Source: Apophysomyces variabilis
Taxonomy: Eukaryota > Mucoromycota > Mucoromycetes > Mucorales > Mucoraceae
Assembly (NCBI GenBank): GCA_002749535.1
Contig: MZZL01000134.1
Coordinates: 421,328-485,327 of the forward strand
Length of the DNA: 64,000 nt
Direction of reading: 5' to 3'
Each line of letters opens with the position of its first letter. Position 1 is the stretch's first letter. A program made the position numbers and the translations under genes. The notes under the pieces are model-generated. The model made no database searches, was not told the DNA's origin, and worked only from the letters and a program-made list of their open reading frames with translations. Shown here in pieces: positions 48,429 to 59,200 of this stretch.

Positions 48429-48908
48429 ATTTTTCTCAGCAGCAATGAGCGCACAGACACTCACGTGTCTTGCGTTGCACAAACCATTCCATTCCTTTTC
48501 TATGTTTTATTCAATCCTTTTCGCTATTGTCATTCCTTCATCTCTACCTTCTTATACACACCGTTCTTTCTTATTGTTATGCCCCTTTTCTTTTTCTATA
48601 ATTGATACATGACTTGTTTCCCTGCTTAATAACTTTCGCTATGATGTACGTCTATGGAAGATTTGTTTATCTATCTATGTTTATCACTTAATCCAAAATC
48701 TCGCACACGCGCTCATCTATGCTACAATAAATACATCCTTTTCTAATTTCATGGTAAAATAATCTTGTTATTGATCATGCCCAACTGGGGTCAGAGTAAG
48801 GATGCGGTATTACAAAAAGGAAGAAAAAAAAAGAACTATAACGACAATATATTAACAATATGAAATAAGAAGGAAAAAAAAATATCGACTTGTCCATTTC
48901 ATGAGATA
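48429..48908. other. Intergenic between locus 6 and GID4
   Basis: Pyrimidine-rich in the first 150 bp, then AT-rich with AATAAA-like strings near 48,727. The two flanking genes are convergent. No gene is supported. Confidence 0.5.
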
Positions 48909-49950
48909 TCAACGGAATTCAAAATTACCAAAATAACGCTCCTCGACATGATCCAGTATCAATTCTTGATACCTAAGAACCAAATGTCAGAATTCAAATT
49001 TCACCTGTCTCTTTTCTTCTCCCTTCTCGCTTACATCTCGGTATGATGACGGAAGAAATAAAATCCGTTGATTTTGTTCGTAGATCTTTGATAGCAAATA
49101 TAGTAAAATCCTGCAAAACTAGCACCGTCAATGGTATCCACACGATGATCTGGCACTAGGAATTTCTCTTTCCATCGCATATATATAAAATCATTATCTG
49201 TCGGATCATATACAAAGCCATCCTGGTTAAATACAGAAATATAAGGTTGGAAGGAGGGAAATCGTTTCTGTTGTTGTTAGTTTTTTTTTTCAATTAGTAT
49301 CAGGAACATGGTAAGCATACGTAATCTTTTCCTTCAATTTACCCAATGCTGTACATCGGTAGAATGCTGGGCTTGCCATTTACGAGTCAAAAATGAGTAC
49401 TTCGGACCGATGATTTCTCCTTCGAAATAAGTCTTCCATGAGAGTGATTGTGAGTTTTACATTTTCAGAGAGAATAGATACGTACCGTCAATTCGGGAAA
49501 CTCGTCTGTCAAGCCCGAAATATTAAGGTAACCACTTATCATGCTGTCATTCAGATTGACATGCTAATTCAATGCAATCTGTAAAAAACCGCAATCTGTT
49601 TTTCCTTTTACAATGTGCTCTTTTTATACCTGGATGTCTACTGTTACTTCGTAGCTTTTATTTCCACATTTTTGGATGCCCTGAAACTTTGATCCAGCGT
49701 AAAGTGCACCTAAACGAGAACTACGTATACGTCTATCAGACAAGTCGACCCAATGTTCGTCTTCTGCACGACTAGTTAATAGTGGAGCTTTCCGTTGGTG
49801 CTTCAAGGAGGGTGTCGGTCGATTCGACTTCTGAAGGGTTTTCGATTTGCATCGCATGATATGTTTCTGATGAAGGCATAAATCATTGCAATTATTGGCA
49901 TTGACACATGCTGAGGAAGGATTACGGTTTTGAGCGGATGGAATAGGCAT
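48909..49950 (-). CDS. GID4: GID4/VID24, substrate receptor of the GID/CTLH ubiquitin ligase
   Basis: Five exons, complement(join(48909..48972, 49035..49267, 49343..49432, 49486..49563, 49630..49950)), give 261 aa. Gid4 recognises N-terminal proline degrons of gluconeogenic enzymes and brings them to the GID E3 ligase. The beta-barrel signature is clear: [67 protein letters not shown] and the C-terminal [11 protein letters not shown]. The N-terminal 80 residues are poorly conserved and Cys/Asn-rich, as usual. The start [11 protein letters not shown] is chosen over a longer upstream frame because that frame runs through sequence with no similarity. The protein's own N-terminus starts Met-Pro. 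Confidence 0.93.
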
Positions 49951-52217
49951 GGCGTATAGGGAAGAAGAGCAAAAAGAAGAGTCCCAAAAACGGTGTGAGC
50001 AAGTCTTTTTTGTCACGGGACCTCCCAGTTGTTGGAAAAAAAAAAGTCGGTGGCCCCACATCTTCAGCGGGAAATTTTTTGGGCATTGCTTTCGAACACC
50101 GACAGACCAACGTGACACAAATGCTAAGACAAACGCACAAAAATGCTGCTAACGAGGGTTTGGCGCTCCAATACCCAATGTTTCTAGTTTTTGCCAGTTC
50201 TGCGCACTCAAAAATCATGATCAATGAAATAGCCGAAGAGTTTGCGCTATTGCATGAAATACAGTGATCTCACGACGACTGCACAGTAGGACTGAATGTA
50301 ACAATGCAAATATTATCAGTAAAAAGTACGATCTCGGGAATGACGAATAGACACTTTTACTACAAGGAAAAAATTTGGTTTGTCGTCCACTCACACTCTA
50401 GCACTTTTTTGGAAACTAAAGCAGCCGTTTGGTTCTTCATAAAGGTTATCGTATGTTGATGACTTTCGATGTTTAGCTTGTTTTAAGCTAGGTATGTTCA
50501 TCGACGGCAGTCAGCATTACTGCGAAGGCGGATCGTTACTGGCATATATCTGTTTTTCCCCCTTTCAAAACTTTATTTATTAAATTGATGTTGGCTTTAC
50601 GGAAAGTCTTCGTAAGTTCGGCTTGATGAACGTATGGTGTGGGTTGGCGCTCATTCAGACCCCGAGAAAGCCAATATGTTTTCTGTCAGTGACACAGAAA
50701 TTTTTTCATTAGTCTAAATGAGTATACAGTTTGTTTACAAAAAGATGGGCATGGCAACGTGTTTGATGCAAAGGGAAACTATCCATTTGACGTGGAGATA
50801 ATTTATTATGATCAATCTTAAAGATTATGCTGAAATAGTTCGAAAGCCAGCCCACTTTGACCCAGCCAAGATTGGACCAACTCAGATAAACCTGGCCGAT
50901 TTCAAGCCCTAAGCGAAGCTATGATCAAGTTGGTTCCATCGAAGTATAGCACCTATGTCCCGACCCCACCGACAAGAACTGCTCTAAGAATCTGTAAATA
51001 TCCATGGTAAGGAACAATACCAACATCCCCATATCTTCTTGGGTTGCTGATCGTTTTTTTATGTGGAACCTTCAAATTCAATTCTCAATGAAAGCCTGTC
51101 CGCAACCACCAATACTTCAAGCAACTCCGTGCAATCCAACTTAGGTGAGCAGAGACATGCTCAACCTTCATTATATACATCGACTTTTTTTTCTATGCCT
51201 CTTTATCCCATCGGACTATAGCAAGACATCAATCCTGGAGCTAGTCAAGGACATCTTTTTCCATACTGATCCTTTCGACAGCGAATTGTTCGAATACCTC
51301 TTTTTGAACAAATGCCGAAATGTATGCAATTCTGAGGAAGCATTTGCCGAAAATCACCAGGAAGCGAAATCTTTCGAAACTCATGCCCGCCTGTTGCAAG
51401 CAATGATCATGCGTCTCTGCAGACGCTTCTTTGTGTGCGAGTTCTTTGTCTCTCTCTCTTCAAGTTAGTCAATGCCATTACTGGACCGTGTCTTTGGCAA
51501 CCAACAGAAATTGGGTGATGATGGTGCGCAGGGTAAAAGAGAAGGTCCATGTGGACAGATCTTACTCTTTTTTTTTATATGGACCCTTCCATTTTCTCCC
51601 CATCTGCGCCAAGTTCCTTCGCCTTTGTTGCATTGATTATGCTCGTTTTTCCAATGATCTGGATGATGTCAAGCAAACCATCAGGCACCTGAACTAAGTA
51701 TACAGTGTCAGGGATTTTGACTATCGTGTTTCCTTAATATTAGACTGCATCAAGGAAGTTCCCATTACTTGTTGTTACCGCAGTGAAGTCTTGTCAAGGT
51801 ATGAACTCCTGCAACACAAATCATGCATAGTGTTCACCACTTACTCGCGAGCAAGCTGAGTCGAGTCAAACTGTTTGGTCAGTTATAAAAGGAAAGGGTA
51901 GCCATAAGGTTTATTGAAGTAGTAGACAGTATTTATCTTTATCTGATCAGAAAAGCAAATACATGCATATACAAGCCTAATTGTCCATTTGTGACCATAT
52001 TGCCAGCTTCGTTATGCTTGCACGTCCCACACACAAGTACTTCTGTATGCAATGGAGGCGTATCCAGACAATTCTTGGACATCTCTTACATATATGTCAT
52101 TCAGACTTGCGGCGTATGCAATCGCAACGTGACTTGGCAACGTAGGCTTTTCCGATATTTGCAGGTAAAATGCAATTTTGGAAACATCCCCATTGCGCAT
52201 AGAACCAGTACTTCTTC
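49951..52217. other. Intergenic, contains a probable decayed gene
   Basis: No intact gene is supported. The first few hundred bases probably hold the GID4 promoter. A coding-like but broken stretch near 50.87-51.8 kb is described separately. Confidence 0.45.
50869..51799 (+). pseudogene. Probable decayed multi-exon gene, family unknown
   Basis: Coding-like patches follow one another on the plus strand with intron-like borders: GRFQALSEAMIKLVPSKYST to a GTAAGG at about 51,006; a patch ending in a GTGAGC donor at about 51,145; SKTSILELVKDIFFHTDPFD and onward after an acceptor at about 51,221; and LRLCCIDYARFSNDLDDVKQ, a TAA, then FDYRVSLILDCIKEV up to a GTATGA donor. No set of joins gives one open frame, and at least one stop interrupts the last patch. 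It looks like an old gene losing function. I do not recognise the family. Confidence 0.35.
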
Positions 52218-52838
52218 ATGGCGGAAGAGGTATATTGTAACTTCTCCTTCTTTCATCATGTCCGTTACATTGCTTATTTTTCTTACAGCGATTGAAAACA
52301 ACGGTTTGGTACATTGTCGATCAAATTGCTCAGAAAGAAGGTATACAGGATCATCAGATGGACGAATTAAATACATGCTTTAGCGGAGAGCCTTGGCAAA
52401 GCCGTATCGAAGGACTGCGTGGCCGCCCTCGCTGACATCGTCTACAAACAAATGGGTAATATGGAAATTAGGGCTCTAGTATCCTTTCCAGTCTGATACC
52501 GAAACATTAGAAATCATGGCATTGGACCTCGAGGCGTTTGCAAAGTAAAGAGAATTCATAACGTCATGCTTTCTCTAATTTTCATGGCAGGCACGGAAAG
52601 CGATCAGCCATTTCCATGGAAGATGTCAAAGTAAGCTATTCCCGTTTTCTGTTTGTTCACTGTACTGATAGATCGGTCTTCCCTATTTAGCTTTGTGCTC
52701 GCAGGAACGATTACTTGGTAAGGGACCATCAACAGCACGGTAGTGCTTTTTTCCAGGATTTTTATTCAGGCGAATTAGTTGGAAACGCTTTCTGAGGCTG
52801 CAGCTCGCATTAGTTCGAAGACACAGAAAAAAAAATAA
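52218..52838 (+). CDS. CENP-S / MHF1 histone-fold protein
   Basis: Seven small exons, join(52218..52229, 52289..52340, 52384..52455, 52511..52544, 52591..52630, 52691..52717, 52779..52838), add up to 98 aa in one frame, so no long open frame exists. Residues: MAEE, then RLKTTVWYIVDQIAQKEAES, DCVAALADIVYKQM, EIMALDLEAFAKHGKRSAIS, MEDVKLCARRNDYLLETLSE and a Lys tail. This follows human MHF1 (RLKAAVHYTVG, QCENFAKDLEMFARHAKRTT, TEDVKLLARR) with equal spacing in the histone fold. CENP-S pairs with CENP-X in the inner kinetochore and with FANCM at stalled forks. The first exon has only 12 coding bases. Acceptors were chosen by phase and by spacing of the fold. The gene is convergent with an unknown gene 68 bp away. 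Confidence 0.85.
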
Positions 52839-52906
52839 GAGCCTGTCATCAATGTAAAAACCGATATTATATAGATACAAAGCAACACACTTGTCCTTCG
52901 TCATGA

Positions 52907-53443
52907 CTACCGTTCCTTCACAATTCTGGATTCGCCACCCTGAGCCAGATTATGGTGGAACTGAATCATATCATTCCTCAGTTCCTCTGTATGGGTGCAT
53001 TTTACAGCAGCATGAGGATCCCCTATCCCAGGGAAAAGACCTGTCACGGCTTCCACCAAGGGCGACCTTGCCCGCTCGGGTTCAGCAGGTTTGGATTGTT
53101 GTTCTGGAAGCGGTGCAGAGGAAGCACGCTCTTGTCGCTCTTTTTCCTCTTGAGAACTTCGTCGTTTCGTTGACGTTCGATCGCGTGCTTCATACACAGC
53201 ATCCTTGACAAAACCAGCGACATCTTTTACGTAACCAACAACGCCAAGTTTTTCTGGAGACAAACTATGTCGAGATACATGACGCTGGTCCTCTTCGATA
53301 TGCTGTGGACGGATCTTGTGTGTCTGTCCGAAGGGATGCTGTTGCGGCGCCAACGCCATATCCACAGGGATGTGTTCCGGAAACATAGGATCATCATCGC
53401 TTTCTTCGTGATCTATCTTGGCCATTGGTTCTGCTGGCTGCAT
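52907..53443 (-). CDS. Unknown 178-aa charged protein
   Basis: Single open frame starting MQPAEPMAKIDHEESDDDPM. It is acidic at the N-terminus, has a possible short amphipathic helix (GVVGYVKDVAGFVKDAVYEA), then a run of charged residues (KRRSSQEEKERQERASSAPL) and a C-terminus with LVEAVTGLFPGIGDPHA. No signal peptide, membrane span or family motif is recognised. The frame's codon use and absence of repeats make it plausible. Its 3' end nearly meets the CENP-S gene. Confidence 0.5.
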   Translation of the reverse strand: MQPAEPMAKIDHEESDDDPMFPEHIPVDMALAPQQHPFGQTHKIRPQHIEEDQRHVSRHSLSPEKLGVVGYVKDVAGFVKDAVYEARDRTSTKRRSSQEEKERQERASSAPLPEQQSKPAEPERARSPLVEAVTGLFPGIGDPHAAVKCTHTEELRNDMIQFHHNLAQGGESRIVKER

Positions 53444-54751
53444 CTTTGGTTGCTTTTGTCGTAATGGAAAGAAAGAGGGAAAAAGGTTGTTTAGCGGCTA
53501 TAAATGCGTTTTGGACATATTGGAAGACAATTTACGGTCACATATGGAACATCACCAGACATTTGGCGGGAGGATTGAGAAAAGGCTTTAAAAAACGAAC
53601 CATGCTGCTTTTCACAAGTCTCATGATCCAATAGTCGGTGTTTGATTATGATATGAGAAGCTAATCATGATTAGAGAAATTCATGCGAAATCACTCTTTT
53701 TTACTGCCTAGCAGTGATAGCTTGTTATCTCAATATAAATTGAGCAAGAGTAGAAGAAGCTGGTCTAACATTACTGGCAGCGTTAACATGTCACTTGGAT
53801 ATGGTGGAAACGGGAAATGACAAACATATTAAGTATTGAAGTAGTCGGGTCAATGTTTCAGACACGTCAAGTAGCTCCGAAGCGTTGGCGGAGATTTCAA
53901 TATTCAGCTAAAGACGAAAAGTCAATGACAAGGATAGAGTATGCTAAGGAAACGTATGTAGTAATCATTGACCTTCAACGGTACTGATATTAGTCAAGAC
54001 CAAAAGATCCTTTGCGAAGGTGGATTTACGCATAGGCTAAATCCGTCAAGATAAGCTACCACATGGTTTAAGTAGCATGCATATAGAGAGCGCATACGAT
54101 TGGTCAACAAAGTTAGCCGTGTGCAAATGGTAGTTGTCGATGGACAACAGCACTCAGAAATTTCACACGCATGGTACCATGCAGAGACGGCGTCAGATTA
54201 GCTCAGAGTAACATTTTTGTAGATCATTACCAATCTTGCTCTGTTTACTCTATGCACACTTTTTTTTTCTCTTGCAGGTAGTAAGTAATCATGTAAATCA
54301 ACTTCAAAGTACGCAATCCTTTATCGCCTATCCTCTATTTTTGTCCCAAGTATTTACTAGTCTAGTCAATGATAAAGACAATGGTAACAAATGTGCTATC
54401 TGGTTTCCTGTAATAAAGGTAAATCCACTTGTAACAACTTGTCGATAGAATAGTAATCTTTATAGAAACAAAGCAGTATTAAAGCAAAATATGGAAAAAC
54501 TTGCTACAGGGACAAAGAGCTGCCGGCCGTCCTGAAAGACGGAGGGATATCAACGGATGAAATTTTTAGATGCTGTTATCTCTTTGCATATGCACGAAAA
54601 AAATAATTTTTTTCTTTTGATGGACCTCTTGATTTGGTTAAGTTGCATTAAGGATACAAAAAAACGTGGAGGAGAAGAAATGATACTTGATACACACGGA
54701 TATTAAGACAGATGAGAATTAAGAAAAGGAAAAAAAAATAAGGGGGAGTAA
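53444..54751. other. Intergenic, nothing recognised
   Basis: A 56-residue plus-strand frame begins near 53,465 (MERKREKGCLAAINAFWTYW), but it has no splice partner or family match. The rest is AT-rich. The last 150 bp hold the 3' flank of the chitin deacetylase gene. Confidence 0.45.
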
Positions 54752-56270
54752 TTAAGCCAACAGGTAAGAGGCGGCGATAGCGAGAGCCAAACCAGCGCCA
54801 GTGGCTGTCAAGTGGTTACCAGCATTCTGAGGCTTCTGTTCGCCAGACTGCTGGCCAGCGTTGGAGGCATTGGGGCTGGCAGGCGAGGATCCGGCAGGTG
54901 CAGAAGTGGCGGAACCGGCGGGAGTGGTAGAGGTAGCAGTGGTATTAGAGGCGGCAGTAGTAGTAGAAGTAGCAGTAGCAGTTCCGTTGGTAGCGGCACC
55001 GTTACCTTCCTTGTAAGATTGCTGACCGGTACATTGACCAACGGTTGTCACCTTGTAGGCCTTTTGCAGAGTGGGCAACACGCGAATAGCAGCATCGACA
55101 GTGACCTTGTAAAGATCGTGCTCAAGAGAGATACCGCCCACTTTGGCGGTCTTAGCTTCCTGAGCCCAGGAAGTAACATTGCTATCAATCCATTCAGGCT
55201 TGAAGGAGGTGCTTTCACCGGCCTAGACAAAAGGAAATAGATCAGATTAACTACTGTAATTTACCGAACGGAAAAACCTTAAGCAAGCATACCTTCCAGT
55301 CATCGGTATCGTGGTTCCAAATAACAGCTGGAATGGGTTAATTGGGTTGATTAGTAAACTCTAAGTCTGTTTTACCAAAATACTTACGAGTGAAACCGAG
55401 AGCCTTGGCAACATCACGAACACGGTCATCAATATCACCATAGGGCTATTGAAAAAATAAGTTAGAATGTTTTCTGGAAAACATAGACGGATGTCTTTTT
55501 TTTTCCCTCCTGGAAGGAGGTATATTGTTTGTACTGCAACTTACAGGTCTGAAGAATCTGGGAGAAACACCTGTCACTTCCTTGATAGCCAACTCATTCC
55601 ACTTCAATTCGGCAACGAGTTGTTCATTGGTCAAGGTAGTCATGTAGGAGTGAGACCTGAGTGAAGCAAAATGATTTAATATACAATAAACGGTGGTAAA
55701 CGGATCAATTCATTTCTTACCAGGTGTGCATGGCCAATTCGTGTCCAGTCTTGTAAGCACGCAAGGTAAGGTCGGGGAAACGGACGACCTGACCACCAAT
55801 CATGAAAAGAGTGGCCTTCTGTTGAGTTTTATCAAGGAAATCGTACAATGCTGGGCTGAATTCGGTAGGACCATCATCGTAGGTGATACCCCACTGTCCC
55901 TTAGGGCAAGCAACAATATCAGTATCACGGGTACAACCGGTGAAAGTCCAGTCGCAGTAGGGGTCAGCACTGCCCTTTTGCTGGGGACCTGAAATTGCAA
56001 AGGAAGCGAATTCAATAACAAAGGATAGGTATAAACGATCCATCTAATTTGTTTTTGTTTATTGGAAATTTAGGGCTTACCGTCATCACCATTGGCCTTG
56101 AGAACAGGTGCGTTGCTGATATTGGCGTTCTTCAATAACTCCATCCATTCAGGCTTAGGCTTGGGCACACTGCCGGGATCAGGGTAGGTTTCTTTGAATT
56201 GGAATTTTCCAGCTTGAGCATTAACGGCTGAAAGAGCGACTGCGGCAAGAACGAAGAGCTTGGGCAACAT
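54752..56270 (-). CDS. Chitin/polysaccharide deacetylase, probably GPI-anchored
   Basis: Six exons, complement(join(54752..55222, 55293..55327, 55388..55445, 55545..55656, 55721..55988, 56081..56270)), give 377 aa. It removes acetyl groups from chitin to make chitosan, a main wall polymer in Mucorales. A signal peptide covers residues 1-20 (MLPKLFVLAAVALSAVNAQA). The carbohydrate esterase 4 motifs are complete: TYDDGP (catalytic Asp101, metal Asp102), HTWSH (His151 and His155), RFFRPPYGD (around 186-194), DTDDW (216-220) and SLEHD (253-257). After residue 300 a Ser/Thr/Ala-rich linker leads to a hydrophobic C-terminus (ATGAGLALAIAASYLLA), the layout of a GPI-anchor signal. Exon 5 is only 35 bp. 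Confidence 0.95.
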
Positions 56271-59200
56271 GGTGAATAGGGCAGGGAAAGGGAAACGAGT
56301 TAAGACTTCAACAGTAACTAAAAAAGAAAAACGCTATGCTTTTATAGTTCATCCTTTTGGCTGCTGCCCTATATTTTTTTTTGCCTTTTACCGGCACCCG
56401 CACGCGCGTGGGCCATTTCACAGAAGCTATTTTTGCATGTAAGGTAGGACAAGATGAATTCCAGGAACAAGACAAACATATCCCCTTTTTGACCGGACCG
56501 ATGTAACACCCTTTTGTCTCATTGGCTATCGTGTTGGAGATTTTATCCTACTTTGGCTCTAGTCGGCCTTATTTAGCCCTTTTCTTAGACAGACAAAGCC
56601 CTCTATCTTCCTATGTTTTGCCTATTTCTGTCATCCAAGGCATCGATCATGTTGCCTAAAAAGTATTTTTTTGTACTTGCGCCTGTTAACCGTCGGAATA
56701 CCAAAATATAGGCTGTTCTTTCATTTTCCCTCTCTCCCAGCTCCCTCACAGCCACCGAAATGATGACATTTTTTCACCCTATAGGCGCCACCAAGCCAAA
56801 ATTACCGCGTGCTTTATATCCATTTTCGTCTCAATTTTCTTCTTTCGAAGACGAAATGGTAAGATAAGGTAATCTTATTTTTACCCATACTGAAACATAT
56901 CGTGGGTAAGAAAATACGACAAATACTGTTTTCTTGTTCTATTTGCTTTGCCCTTTCTTCTTTCTTACTTCGATTACCAAGGTATGCCGCAGCCCTAACA
57001 GTGCTGCTATGCCACGTGCATTGCAAGGCAACGGAAATGCGGAGCAACGGAGGTGCAAAAACGCTACACCGAATCAATCAAATAAGGTATCCTTTCCCAA
57101 AAACCTTGAGTTCAACTCAAAATACCTGTACAATCGGAGAAGAATACATGGAAAGTAGAAAACAGATCGCATCGACACAAGGCTGATTACCTTGTTCAGT
57201 CATTTCAGAGTTCATATTATCACTAACCGGAAAGCTGACTTCGGGTAACGGAGCTGCAAAGTTTTTTTTTGGTCTGAAGTTGATGTATATATGCTTACCA
57301 GCAACAATCGGTACTTTTCGTCTGTTATCGACCGCCCCCAAAACGCAACAGCGGCAAAACTATCAGACGTTACCGGGTACTTCCTTGAAAAACTCAGGTG
57401 CGATTAATAATTGCAATTCGGATGACATAGAACGAATTCGTTCATTTTAATAGTGAAAAAGAGGGCCCTTTTAAAAACAATGAACCAAGTCTAAGACATG
57501 GTAGCACGTAATTAGGAATCAGGTGTTAATGTAACCTTACGTGCGGATTCAAATCGTGTTAATCTTAAGCGTGATGCCTAAGTGGATCTTCCTTTGCTCT
57601 TTTTCGCGTTCCGCCATCTTGCGATCTTCTAGTGTCATTCGGCTGTCGCAGGCTGTTTAACCGTACGACAAAACGGATTGGTGTCCTAATATCGCTCTTT
57701 ATCCGGTTTCTGAGATTTCTATTGTTGCCGTGACAATGGGAATAAATTCCCTTGGCATGGCAATATCATTCTGGAAATTCCCTTTTGCAGTTAAAAATCC
57801 CATTCATCACGTAAACTCCCTGTCCGGATTACCGCGTTTCACATATTCTGTACGCAAAAAAGGTGTTCTTTATATTCTTCTTTTGTTGATTTGTCCAATA
57901 TAAATGTACCATTCAGAGTCCAATGACCAGTAATAGTAGTTCCCTGTCAATGACCCAAAGAATGGTTTAACTATTCTATGGGAAGCTCAGAGATGTGAGA
58001 TATAGTCATTGTGTCCCTTGGAATGAAAGCTGGGCCGAGTTCATAGTTGGTAAGGATATCGATTGGCTATGTGAAGCTGGGAAACCAAAATAAATCATTT
58101 TCTGCCGATTTGGAACGAACCTTCTTTTTTCTAATGGAGGGGTGAAGTGGTTATATCCCCCGAATCTCATTTTGTCTTCCCAACTTACCTTCCTCCGGTT
58201 TCTAAGAGTGAACCGGCGTGCACCGAAGGTCATTATTTGTGGCTACACGCAGGTTTGCTGCTGATGATCCCTTCCCGAGTATTAACACCGCTATGCAAGC
58301 CGTAATTGATAATTAAACCAAAAGCGATTTGTATACATAGTAACAAGCAACATATTTTGTCTCTTTGATAACATGCTTTGAAAGTAATGGTAACGACAGA
58401 AGACGGGCCGCTTCAATGAAGTGGCTGTGAAGAGTAAAGTTTTGGATTCTGAGATCCAACCTTGTTGTAACTCCGGTTTCTGCGTAAACCAGGAATAGAA
58501 CAAGCACCACTTATAGTAAATCATCCTTAACGAAGGCGAAGCAAGATTACATTTTATGCAGATGCAAAGAAATCAAAGATGCTAAGTTAGAATTGACAAA
58601 TGCTGCAAGTGTTTATGTAATGCAGTTTGATATCGTGGAAACACACCTTTTTAACCAAGAACGGTGTGGTAAAAGAAATAGAAGGGGTTGTGCTGCTTTG
58701 CATAGCTCACTCCGAAAATAACTTAAACGTATAATTCGGCTGCGTAAATATGCGCATGTGGCTACAAGCATCTGTCACTTTTAACAGCATGTAAACAAAA
58801 GAAGTAGTACCTAAGAGTCCCGAATCATGCTTTTATGGGATTCTTTTTTCATTTCTGCTAAATACGTATAGGATTCCTCCATTGCTTATTGATAGCAGTT
58901 CCCTTTGGTAATTGAAGTATGAAAATTCGGCAGACGTTCAGTTTACGTACTGTATCACTCATAGACCCAGTGGAACACCGCCATCATCTACTGTCTATTA
59001 AAACTGTAGGACTTTTCGATTAGAACCTTTTGTACTAGATAAGAATACACGGGAAAAGAAGCAATGAGAGGTAAACGGTTTAAACACAATAACATGGTGA
59101 AATGGAGTAGAAAAGGCACCTTGTCTCAAGACCGGTCGTTTTATTAAAATCGCTGTACCTGTACAAAAGGAATATGCATATGTGCATGTGTGTCAGAGCT

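Noticed and set aside
54812..55240. Gly/Ser-rich plus-strand frame of 142 codons
   Set aside because: Antisense of the Ala/Thr/Ser-rich linker of the chitin deacetylase; the composition is forced by the repeat codons on the other strand.
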